Notes under the pieces: model-generated
Database searches by the model: none
Told to the model about the DNA's origin: nothing
What the model saw: the letters and a program-made list of their open reading frames with translations, nothing else
Shown here: piece by piece, positions 1-5,188 of the stretch
How the letters are laid out: each line of letters opens with the position of its first letter
How positions within the stretch are numbered: position 1 is the stretch's first letter
Position numbers and translations under genes: made by a program
Assembly: GCA_019348475.1 (NCBI GenBank)
Contig: JAHWJJ010000261.1
Location: 1 to 6,713, forward strand
DNA: 6,713 bases
From: Gemmatimonadota bacterium
GTDB lineage: Bacteria > Gemmatimonadota > Gemmatimonadetes > Longimicrobiales > Longimicrobiaceae
Direction: 5' to 3'

Positions 1-16
1 GGGTCGCCAGCCGTCG

Positions 17-72
17 CGAGGAACGAGCGAAAAGGCCTGGCGGGGGAGAGGGCCCTCCCCGCTCGTTCCTCG
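17..72. repeat. 13-bp perfect inverted repeat with nested hairpin
   Basis: The arms at 17-29 (CGAGGAACGAGCG) and 60-72 are exact reverse complements. Between them, GGGGAG at 43-48 can pair with CTCCCC at 55-60, so an inner hairpin can form or compete with the outer stem by one base. No T-run follows on the plus strand. It could be the terminator of a gene left of the window, a structured leader of the downstream kinase gene, or a dispersed genomic repeat; the sequence alone does not decide. Confidence 0.6.
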
Positions 73-144
73 TGGAGAGGGGACACTCCCGATCCGGACC
101 GATCCACCCCGTGAATCTTCTCCCCCCGCCGAACCGTTCAGGTG

Positions 145-167
145 CGTGCGGGTACAGGGCCCGCACG
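145..167 (+). other. 8-bp hairpin in leader of UbiB-family gene
   Basis: CGTGCGGG at 145-152 is the exact reverse complement of CCCGCACG at 160-167, leaving a 7-nt loop. It lies 60 bases upstream of the chosen start of the kinase gene and 3 bases before the next hairpin. In DNA this rich in G and C a stem of this size can arise by chance, so its role is uncertain; its place in a row of three dyads is what makes it worth recording. Confidence 0.35.
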
Positions 168-170
168 GAC

Positions 171-211
171 GGCAGGCGCGGACCACAGAGCCGCGCCTGC
201 CCGTTTCTTGT
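171..211 (+). terminator. terminator- or attenuator-like hairpin
   Basis: GGCAGGCGCG at 171-180 pairs perfectly with CGCGCCTGCC at 192-201 (10 bp, 11-nt loop). The stem is followed by CCGTTTCTTGT at 201-211, a T-rich stretch unusual for this region. This is the layout of an intrinsic terminator on the plus strand. It ends only 16 bases before the ATG at 228, so it would act either as an attenuator for the kinase gene or as the terminator of an upstream transcript. The tail is interrupted by C and G, so efficiency would be modest. Confidence 0.4.
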
Positions 212-227
212 ACGCACCGCCATCCGC

Positions 228-1742
228 ATGCGCACCTTTTTCCTGCTCTTCCGGCTGCTGCCCTTCGCGCTCTCGTTCGCCCGCGACCGGCGGCGCCTGC
301 TCTTCCGGGGCCCGCCCGCGCGCCGCAGCGAGGCGTTCCACCGCGCCCGCGCGGAGCGGCTGGCGCGCGTCATCCCCACGCTGGGGCCCACGTTCGTCAA
401 GATCGGCCAGGTGTTTTCCGCGCGGCCGGACGTGGTGCCGGAGCCGTACCTTTCCGCGCTCAGCACGCTGACGGACCGGGTGCCGGCGGTGCCGTTCGCG
501 CGTATCGAGCACGAGCTGGCGGCGGCGTACGGCGCGCCGGTGGACAAGGTGTTCGACGCGTTCGACCGCGAACCGCTGGCCGCCGGCAGCCTGGGGCAGG
601 TGTACCGCGCCCGCTACCGCGGCGAGGACGTGGTGGTGAAGGTGCTGCGCCCGGGGGTGGAGCCGGTGGTGGAGCACGACCTCCGCTTCGTCCGCGCCGT
701 GCTGCGCCGGGTGGAGCGGTGGTGGAGCCATCCTCAGCTGCGCGGGCTGCACGTGGTGATCGACGAGTTCGAGCGCCGCATCGCCGATGAGATGGACTTT
801 CGCAAGGAGGCGGCGTACGCCCGCGCGATCGCGCAGAAGTTCGCGGCCAATCCGCGCGTCGTGGTGCCGCGCGTGATCGACGGGATGGTGCACCGCCGGG
901 CGATGGTGATGGAGTTCGTGGAGGGAACGCGGGTGGACCGGATCGACGCGCTGGTCGCGCTGGGGGTGGTGGACCCGGAGCGGGTGGTGGACGCGGTGGT
1001 GGAGGCCTACATCCAGATGATGCTGGTGGACGGCCTGTTCCACGCCGATCCGCACCCGGGCAACCTGCTGGTGCGGGCGGACGGGGCGCTGGTGCTGCTG
1101 GACTTCGGGATGGTGATCGAGGTGGACCCCGCCATGCGCCACCACCTGGTGCACACGGCGCTGGCCGCCGTGCGCGGCGACGCGGACCGGGTGGTGGATG
1201 GATTCTTTTCGCTGGGCATCGTGGCGCCGGAGACGGACCGCGAAACCATCCGCCGGCTGGTGGGCATCATCATGCAGATGACGGAGCGCGGCGCCGAACT
1301 GGGCGAGATGCAGGCGGCCCTGGCGGAGGAGGTGATGCACCTGCTGTACGATTGGCCGGTGGTGCTGACGGGGGAGATGACGTACTTCGGGCGCGCGGTG
1401 GCGCTCATCGAGGGGCTGGGGGCGCGCCACGTGCCCAACTTCAACCCCGTGGCCTACGTGCGCCCGCTGCTGATGAAACACCGCACGGCGGTTCTCCGCG
1501 CGCTGGGCCCGGTGGAGGGCGAGACCGCGGACCTGGCGTTCGCGCTGGGGCTGCTGGCGCGCGACGTTTCGCGCGTGGTGGGGAACGCCGGCCGCGAGCT
1601 GCTGGGCGTGCTGGCGACCCGCATCCCCTCCGTGTTCGGCGCGTTCACCAGGCCCGCCGGGGTGCCGGAGGCGGTGCCGGGGGTGGTGCCGGACGCGGTG
1701 CCGGGGGTGGAGATCGTCGCCGCGCTGCCTGTGGCGGAGTGA
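228..1742 (+). CDS. AarF/ABC1/UbiB-family atypical protein kinase
   Basis: This is a 504-residue member of the AarF/ABC1/UbiB protein-kinase-like family, whose best known members support quinone (ubiquinone) biosynthesis and membrane lipid homeostasis as atypical kinases/ATPases. The family signature KIGQ, followed by SARPD, is at residues 58-61 and after. The Ala-rich nucleotide loop reads LAAGSLGQVYRA (117-128), the ATP-anchoring lysine is in VVVK (K138), and DEMDFRKE lies at 187-194. The catalytic loop HADPHPGN is at 272-279 and the metal-binding DFG at 292-294. The C-terminal membrane helices of E. coli UbiB are not evident; the tail is instead V/P/A-rich and carries a short duplication. 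An in-frame GTG at 72 would add 52 residues. I chose ATG 228 because the added stretch has no family similarity, overlaps the leader hairpins and begins inside one, while MRTFFLLFRLLPF is a typical hydrophobic start. No clear ribosome-binding site is visible. The exact substrate is unknown, so no symbol is given. Confidence 0.93.
   Translation: MRTFFLLFRLLPFALSFARDRRRLLFRGPPARRSEAFHRARAERLARVIPTLGPTFVKIGQVFSARPDVVPEPYLSALSTLTDRVPAVPFARIEHELAAAYGAPVDKVFDAFDREPLAAGSLGQVYRARYRGEDVVVKVLRPGVEPVVEHDLRFVRAVLRRVERWWSHPQLRGLHVVIDEFERRIADEMDFRKEAAYARAIAQKFAANPRVVVPRVIDGMVHRRAMVMEFVEGTRVDRIDALVALGVVDPERVVDAVVEAYIQMMLVDGLFHADPHPGNLLVRADGALVLLDFGMVIEVDPAMRHHLVHTALAAVRGDADRVVDGFFSLGIVAPETDRETIRRLVGIIMQMTERGAELGEMQAALAEEVMHLLYDWPVVLTGEMTYFGRAVALIEGLGARHVPNFNPVAYVRPLLMKHRTAVLRALGPVEGETADLAFALGLLARDVSRVVGNAGRELLGVLATRIPSVFGAFTRPAGVPEAVPGVVPDAVPGVEIVAALPVAE
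1662..1709 (+). repeat. 24-bp tandem duplication inside coding region
   Basis: Units at 1662-1685 and 1686-1709 differ by a single base (GAG versus GAC codon) and encode VPEAVPGV and VPDAVPGV. The repeat lies in the last 25 codons of the UbiB-family kinase, beyond the catalytic domain, and keeps the frame. It looks like a recent slippage or duplication in a non-conserved tail and may vary in copy number between strains. Confidence 0.85.
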
Positions 1743-1768
1743 TTGCGCCTCCGCCTGCGGCCGCCACG

Positions 1769-1842
1769 GGCTGAAGCCCGCGGCTGGAACTGCCATAAGC
1801 CCCGTCTCCGCTCGCTTGCGCTCGCGGAACGGGGCTTCAGCC
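1769..1842. repeat. GC-rich dyad repeat between convergent genes
   Basis: Two nested dyads are visible. The outer arms GGCTGAAGCCC (1769-1779) and GGGCTTCAGCC (1832-1842) are exact reverse complements. An inner stem pairs 1797-1811 with 1824-1837 (14 bp with one bulged base at 1806) around a 12-nt loop containing CGCTTGCG. The two stems share the right arm, so they are alternatives. The element sits in the 222-base gap (1743-1964) between the kinase gene and hutI, which converge, so it could act as a two-way terminator, although no T-run is present. Its modular form suggests a dispersed REP-like intergenic repeat. The rest of the gap holds only a 5-bp hairpin at 1922-1935 beyond the hutI stop. 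Confidence 0.65.
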
Positions 1843-1964
1843 GCTCCGGGCCCGGGGGACTCCGCTTCCTGAGGTCGCCTTCACGCGCCGAATCGGTTCA
1901 GCAACACCCTATCAGCCTCAGCAGGTCAGCACCTGTCTGTCTCGCAAAGGTATGACAATCACGA

Positions 1965-3212
1965 TCACACCACCCGCTCCCCCGCCTTCCACACCCCCTC
2001 GATGATGGGCGCGGCCAGGCGGTAGGGGATCTCGGCGGCGGATTGGGCGCGCCAGAGCACCAGGTCGGCGGGGGCGCCGGGGGCCAGGGTGCCGCGGCCG
2101 TCCGCCAGCTCCAGCGCGGCGGCGCCGCCGGCGGTGGCGGCGCGCAGCGACTCGGCGGGGCTCATCCCCATGCGGCTGCAGGCGGCCGTCAGGATGAAGT
2201 GCATCGAGGGGGTGGGCGAGCTGCCGGGGTTGAAGTCCGTCGCCAGCGCCACGGTGGCGCCGGCGTCCAGCAGGGCGCGGCCGGGCGCCCACCGCGGCCG
2301 GCCCAGAAAGAAGAGCGTGGCCGGCAGCAGCGTCGCGACCGTGGACGACGCCGCCAGCGCGGCGATGCCGGCGTCGCTGATGTCGCCCAGGTGGTCGGCG
2401 GACGCGGCGCCCAGCTCCGCCGCCAGCTCCGCCCCGCCGCTCCCCTCCAGCTCGTCCGCGTGCAGCCTGGGGCGCAGCCCGTGCGCCAGCCCCGCGCGAA
2501 GGATGCGCTCCGTCTCGTCGCGCCCGAACACGCCCGGCTCCATGAACACGTCGCAGAAGCGCGCCAGTCCCGCTTCCGCCACCGCAGGGATCATCTCCTC
2601 CACCAGCAGGTCCACGTAGGCCGCGCGGTCGTCGCGGTACTCCGGCGGCACCTCGTGGCCGCCCAGGAAGGTGGGGACCAGCTCGATGGGCTGCAGCTCG
2701 TTCAGCCGGCGGATGGCGCGCAGCGTCTTGAGCTCGGATTCCGTGGAGAGGCCGTAGCCGCTCTTGACCTCCGCCGTCGTCGTCCCGCCGCGCAGCATCT
2801 CCTCCAGCCGAGGCAGCGCCATCTCCACCAGCTCGTCCTCGCCGCGCGCGCGCAGGTCGCGGACCGACGCGTTGATGCCGCCGCCCCGGCGCGCGATCTC
2901 CATGTACGGCACGCCGGTGCAGCGCAGGGCGTACTCCTCCACCCGGTAGCGGCCGAACACGGCGTGCGTGTGGCTGTCCACGAAGCCGGGCGTGAGCGTC
3001 ATCCCCGCGCAGTTCACCCGCTCCAGGCGCGGATGCTCGGCGAGCACGTCGTCCTGCGGCCCCAGCGCCTCCACGACGCCGTTCACCACCGCCACGGCCA
3101 CGCCGTGCAGCACCCCGGCGGGATCGGCGCCGTCGGACGCGCGGGCGGGGCCGGTGCACACCGCGACTTCGGCGGCGTTCGTGAAGACGGCGGAGCGGGG
3201 GAGGTCGGTCAT
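1965..3212 (-). CDS. hutI: imidazolonepropionase (histidine degradation)
   Basis: HutI is the cytoplasmic amidohydrolase that hydrolyses 4-imidazolone-5-propanoate to N-formimino-L-glutamate, third step of histidine breakdown. The protein is 415 residues, the usual family length. Visible signatures are the metal-binding DSHTH (H81, H83) followed by AVFGR, the RRGGGI segment, EVKSGYGL (from residue 148), FLGGHEVPPEY (H186), HADE (H251, E254), ADHL (H274) and ATDFNPGSSPT with the catalytic-site aspartate D326. All expected metal and substrate positions appear intact. Start: ATG at 3212 gives the expected N-terminus; an in-frame ATG at 3335 would add 41 residues that read like non-coding DNA and would cover the probable promoter. 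No strong ribosome-binding site is visible. The neighbours are not hutH, hutU or hutG, so it is a lone hut gene here, and it appears to be transcribed alone. Confidence 0.96.
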   Translation of the reverse strand: MTDLPRSAVFTNAAEVAVCTGPARASDGADPAGVLHGVAVAVVNGVVEALGPQDDVLAEHPRLERVNCAGMTLTPGFVDSHTHAVFGRYRVEEYALRCTGVPYMEIARRGGGINASVRDLRARGEDELVEMALPRLEEMLRGGTTTAEVKSGYGLSTESELKTLRAIRRLNELQPIELVPTFLGGHEVPPEYRDDRAAYVDLLVEEMIPAVAEAGLARFCDVFMEPGVFGRDETERILRAGLAHGLRPRLHADELEGSGGAELAAELGAASADHLGDISDAGIAALAASSTVATLLPATLFFLGRPRWAPGRALLDAGATVALATDFNPGSSPTPSMHFILTAACSRMGMSPAESLRAATAGGAAALELADGRGTLAPGAPADLVLWRAQSAAEIPYRLAAPIIEGVWKAGERVV

Positions 3213-3253
3213 CGGGGATTTCTGGCAGTTGGCGGATCGGTGAATGAGTGGAT

Positions 3254-3283
3254 ATTCTGCGTCGCAGGGTCCGCCGCGGTCAA
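3254..3283 (-). promoter_or_regulatory. putative sigma-70-type promoter of hutI
   Basis: Read on the minus strand, TTGACC (3283-3278) is a five-of-six match to a -35 box and CAGAAT (3259-3254) a four-of-six match to a -10 box, separated by 18 bases. Transcription would begin near 3247, giving a leader of about 35 bases before the ATG at 3212. This AT-richer patch stands out from its surroundings. It supports the shorter start of hutI. Promoters in such GC-rich genomes are poorly predicted by eye. Confidence 0.35.
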
Positions 3284-3344
3284 ACGCGCGTTGCACCGGC
3301 CGCGTCGACCTCCCGGTCGTTTGCTCCGTCGGCACAGGACAGGA

Positions 3345-3382
3345 GAGAGGCCCCCGCCCGCGGCTGCGAGCGGGGGCCTCTC
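3345..3382 (-). terminator. strong hairpin terminator of the HTH gene
   Basis: GAGAGGCCCCCGC at 3345-3357 and its exact reverse complement at 3370-3382 form a 13-bp stem with a 12-nt loop. The stem begins one base beyond the stop codon of the helix-turn-helix gene (3384-3386). On the minus strand it is followed by TCCTGTCCTGTG, partly T-rich. This is a convincing terminator that isolates that gene from hutI downstream on the same strand. Confidence 0.8.
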
Positions 3383-3383
3383 G

Positions 3384-3797
3384 TCAGCGCCAGCCCAGCA
3401 GGCCCGAGGCAGCCGTTCTGGCCAGGCGCCTGCGCAGCGCGCCGGTCCAGCGCGGCGTTTCCTCCCCCGCGTCGGAGTAGCCCCGGTCCACGGTGTCCAG
3501 CACGTCCGTCGTCACGCGTGCGCGCGTAAGCTCCGGCACCTCGCCCACCAGCACCTCCAGCGCGGAGGCGTACGGACGCACCAGCTCGGTCTCGTCCACC
3601 CCGCCCAGCCGCCGCAGGTACCACAGCGCCAGCAGCCTGCGCACCCGAGGGTGCGGCATGGTACCGGCCGTGATGAACTTGTGCAGGGTCGAACGGCCGA
3701 CGCCTGCATCCTCGGCCACCAGGCGGATGGAAGTCAGCTCCGCCTGGCTGCGGGCAAACTCGCGCAGCACCTCCAGTGGCACCGTCCGGTGATCCAT
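3384..3797 (-). CDS. small helix-turn-helix protein, XRE-like
   Basis: A 137-residue soluble protein with a probable DNA-binding helix-turn-helix at about residues 22-43: TSIRLVAEDAGVGRSTLHKF has the spacing of a Cro/XRE or LacI-type motif, with the small-residue turn AGVGRSTL. The helix PHPRVRRLLALWYLRR (49-63) would follow the domain. The remainder (about 65-110) is predicted helical and acidic, and the tail is Arg-rich and ends LLGWR. I do not recognise a named family; the form resembles small regulators that pair an XRE-like N-terminus with an unknown C-terminal part. The ATG at 3797 is the only reasonable start; GGAG is adjacent to it and too close for an ideal ribosome-binding site, with GAGGGAG lying further upstream. 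A terminator follows directly, so it is monocistronic. The upstream dyad cluster at 3846-3888 suggests that it, or another factor, controls this promoter. Confidence 0.82.
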   Translation of the reverse strand: MDHRTVPLEVLREFARSQAELTSIRLVAEDAGVGRSTLHKFITAGTMPHPRVRRLLALWYLRRLGGVDETELVRPYASALEVLVGEVPELTRARVTTDVLDTVDRGYSDAGEETPRWTGALRRRLARTAASGLLGWR

Positions 3798-3845
3798 CTC
3801 CGCTTGCCGCTCCCTCTGCAGTTGTCTGTTTTGTCCACAATATCG

Positions 3846-3888
3846 GGATGTCCATCCCGGACATCTGGATAATCGATCCCGGACGTCC
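3846..3888. promoter_or_regulatory. operator-like cluster of three GGAYRTCC dyads
   Basis: Three copies of a short dyad occur 49 bases or more upstream of the helix-turn-helix gene: GGATGTCC (3846-3853), GGACATCT (3859-3866, imperfect) and GGACGTCC (3881-3888, inside the 10-bp palindrome 3880-3889). Centres are 13 and 22 bases apart, the second spacing being about two helical turns. The last two lie within a 12-bp direct repeat with one mismatch (ATCCCGGACATC at 3854-3865, ATCCCGGACGTC at 3876-3887). In addition CGGGATG (3844-3850) and CATCCCG (3853-3859) form an inverted pair. The arrangement fits a multi-site operator; autoregulation by the neighbouring HTH protein is inference. Confidence 0.45.
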
Positions 3889-3894
3889 GAGCGT

Positions 3895-3927
3895 CCCGTC
3901 TACTTCGTGTGCCCCGTCCAGTTCGTG
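3895..3927. repeat. two 15-bp direct repeats, 18-bp period
   Basis: CCCGTCTACTTCGTG (3895-3909) and CCCGTCCAGTTCGTG (3913-3927) match at 13 of 15 positions. They lie just beyond the dyad cluster in the 310-base gap between the HTH gene and the next rightward ORF. Two copies are too few to call iterons; a regulatory site or a small duplication are both possible. The rest of the gap (3928-4098) shows an 8-bp inverted repeat (4041-4048 with 4064-4071) and a perfect TTGACA at 4021-4026 without a recognisable -10 partner. Confidence 0.4.
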
Positions 3928-4098
3928 CCGCGGAACACCGTCAAGGCTAAGGCGCGGAGGGTCATCTGTAAAGCGGGCCGGTGCCGCGACCGGGCTTGTG
4001 ATTGCTGGGGAGTTTCACGATTGACAGATGCCGCCAGCGAGCGGCAGCCGGCCCTCACTTGCCGCTGCCGCCTGTCCATTTTCCACCCCCCGAGCGAC

Positions 4099-4103
4099 AG
4101 GAG
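4099..4103 (+). promoter_or_regulatory. Shine-Dalgarno site AGGAG
   Basis: AGGAG ends four bases before ATG 4108. It is the clearest ribosome-binding site in the window, where most genes lack an obvious one, and it is the main reason to accept the short membrane ORF that follows as translated and to place its start at 4108 rather than further upstream in the same open frame. Confidence 0.55.
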
Positions 4104-4107
4104 CGTG

Positions 4108-4302
4108 ATGGGCCCGGGCGCTGATCCGCAACCGCCGGATCGGGATGATCGGCCGGCTCGTCGCGCCGTCCGGGACGGCGGCCTGTCCTGGCTGCAGACG
4201 CCGCTGACGATGCGGCAGCTGTGTGCGCTCGGCGTCCTGGTCGTGGGAGGAGGGATTCCCGTCGCCGTCGGAGCGGGCGGGCCTGGCTGGGGCTCGGGCT
4301 GA
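4108..4302 (+). CDS. short single-helix membrane protein, possibly frameshifted
   Basis: A 64-residue ORF with a good ribosome-binding site. Residues 1-35 are polar and charged (Asp/Arg/Pro-rich). Residues 36-57 (RQLCALGVLVVGGGIPVAVGAG) contain one likely membrane helix, after which the frame ends quickly in GPGWGSG. Third-position GC is high from about codon 18 onward, as in real genes here. The natural partner helix, WLGLGLMVIAIIAMAMV, is encoded directly downstream in another frame (from 4284), so the intact protein may be a two-helix membrane protein broken by a one-base indel between about 4273 and 4284. The stop TGA overlaps the ATG of the next frame (TGATG), which would alternatively allow translational coupling. 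I do not recognise a family. Confidence 0.45.
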   Translation: MGPGADPQPPDRDDRPARRAVRDGGLSWLQTPLTMRQLCALGVLVVGGGIPVAVGAGGPGWGSG

Positions 4303-4619
4303 TGGTCATCGCCATCATCGCCATGGCCATGGTCCACGAACGCGGACGGAGCCGCAAGCGTCGCCAGCCCCGGGCGAGCGCCCTCAAGCGCACCCGCGGG
4401 GGCCGTCGCTCAGCCCGGCCGGGGCGAAAGCGGCCACGCCGTACAAGGGTGCGGGGGGGCGGCGGAACCGGCGAGAGGACCCCCGCATCCAGGGGCGGTC
4501 CGGCGTACCTTGGCCCGGGCGGCGACTCGGTGCCGCCGCGTCCGGCGCCTGCGCGGGAGGGTGAGCCAGCGCGGGGAGAGCCGCCGCGCGACAAGACGAA
4601 GAAGCAGGATGGCCGGTGA
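4302..4619 (+). CDS. overlapping ORF: membrane helix plus Arg-rich tail
   Basis: The ATG at 4302 shares its A with the TGA of the preceding ORF, and the frame is open for 105 residues. It begins MVIAIIAMAMVHERGRSRKRR, a membrane helix followed by a basic stop-transfer-like segment. The same frame is open upstream to give WLGLGL before the Met, lengthening the helix to about 17-20 residues. Codon use looks gene-like for about the first 35 codons and then loses its third-position GC preference, and the rest is a low-complexity Arg/Gly/Pro run. The most likely reading is that only the first third is, or was, coding, as the second half of a frameshifted two-helix protein; a separate coupled small protein is the alternative. 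Confidence 0.3.
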   Translation: MVIAIIAMAMVHERGRSRKRRQPRASALKRTRGGRRSARPGRKRPRRTRVRGGGGTGERTPASRGGPAYLGPGGDSVPPRPAPAREGEPARGEPPRDKTKKQDGR

Positions 4620-4695
4620 GGCGCCGCAATGCCGGCCAGGCGCAACGGCAGCCCGCTGTCGCAGCTCAGCGGGCGGACGGCTGTTATCCCCTTTC

Positions 4696-4733
4696 CCTCA
4701 CGCCTGGCCATTCGATGAAGCCTGGCCGTGAGG
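4696..4733. repeat. weak 7-bp inverted repeat in non-coding gap
   Basis: CCTCACG (4696-4702) and CGTGAGG (4727-4733) are exact reverse complements, and CCTGGCC occurs twice between them as a direct repeat (4703-4709, 4721-4727). It lies 79 bases beyond the stop of the leftward small membrane gene, so it could end that transcript, but the T-run is missing. The surrounding stretch from about 4420 to 4811 shows no gene I can support. Confidence 0.25.
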
Positions 4734-4811
4734 CCGCCCCCCGCCCACCGGGAACGACCTGCGGCGCGGAGAGCGGCCGGATCGCCCCCCCGCGCGTTTG
4801 CTTCCGCGACG

Positions 4812-4982
4812 CTAGCTGCTTCGCCAGGGGGTGGCGAGCAGCAGCAGGATGAACATCGCCACGGCGCAGACACCGGCGACCGCGGCGGCCCCAAGGAGCC
4901 CCGCGACCACTGCCGCGACGCCGGCGGCCAGCGCGGCGAGCAGGGTTCCGCGCGGCGAGTGGGGAAGGTTGGATTCGTCCAT
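4812..4982 (-). CDS. 56-residue two-helix membrane protein, unknown function
   Basis: A small ORF starting MDESNLPHSPRG and consisting almost entirely of hydrophobic sequence: one helix at about residues 13-31 (TLLAALAAGVAAVVAGLLG) and a second at about 33-50 (AAVAGVCAVAMFILLLLA), ending TPWRSS. The acidic, polar N-terminus and short tail give a hairpin topology. ATG 4982 is the natural start; AGGG lies 9-12 bases upstream as a weak ribosome-binding site. The frame is open further to 5216, but that extension is Arg/Ala-rich and reads as non-coding. It converges with the short membrane ORFs at 4108-4619 and diverges from the sensor gene at 5189. No family recognised; a chance hydrophobic ORF in GC-rich DNA is possible but the compact design argues against it. 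Confidence 0.5.
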   Translation of the reverse strand: MDESNLPHSPRGTLLAALAAGVAAVVAGLLGAAAVAGVCAVAMFILLLLATPWRSS

Positions 4983-5060
4983 CGTACGCCGCCCTGGTGG
5001 CCAGGTGGATCTCAGGCGGACGCTGCGCCGGCGTGCAAGAGCGGCGCCCGCCGCGCGTAC

Positions 5061-5074
5061 CCGCGGCGCCGCGG
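5061..5074. promoter_or_regulatory. 14-bp perfect palindrome in divergent intergenic region
   Basis: CCGCGGCGCCGCGG is self-complementary over 14 bases. It lies in the 206-base gap (4983-5188) between the leftward small membrane gene and the rightward sensor gene, where a shared operator could sit. Made only of G and C in a very GC-rich region, it is not strong evidence by itself. No -35/-10 pair could be identified with confidence in this gap. Confidence 0.2.
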
Positions 5075-5188
5075 ACCGTAGCCCGCCCGCGCCCGGACGT
5101 CGGCGGGTGACCACCTCGACAGGGCATTCGACACACGCCGCCGCGACCCGAGCGGCAGGGCGCACGGTCTTTGCACGCGGGCGCGGCC

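Noticed and set aside
72..227. GTG-initiated 52-residue N-terminal extension of the UbiB-family kinase
   Set aside because: It begins inside a perfect inverted repeat, covers two more hairpins and has no family-like sequence; ATG 228 gives the usual N-terminus.
138..1796. Long minus-strand ORF opposite the kinase gene
   Set aside because: His/Arg/Gln-rich antisense shadow typical of high-GC genes; no domain recognisable.
1743..1955. TTG-started 70-residue ORF between the convergent genes
   Set aside because: It is a translation of the dyad repeat and flanking non-coding DNA.
1918..3159. Second long minus-strand frame over hutI
   Set aside because: Out-of-frame Arg/Gly/Ala-rich shadow of hutI.
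2043..3872. 609-residue plus-strand ORF across hutI and the HTH gene
   Set aside because: Antisense shadow spanning two real genes, their terminator and promoter; composition is low-complexity and no motif is present.
4021..4049. Promoter for the 4108 ORF based on a perfect TTGACA at 4021-4026
   Set aside because: No AT-rich -10 element occurs at 16-19 bases spacing, so it is only mentioned, not annotated.
4055..4894. 279-residue minus-strand ORF over the 4.1-4.9 kb region
   Set aside because: Pro/Arg/Ser-rich without domains; it overlaps better-supported small ORFs on both strands.
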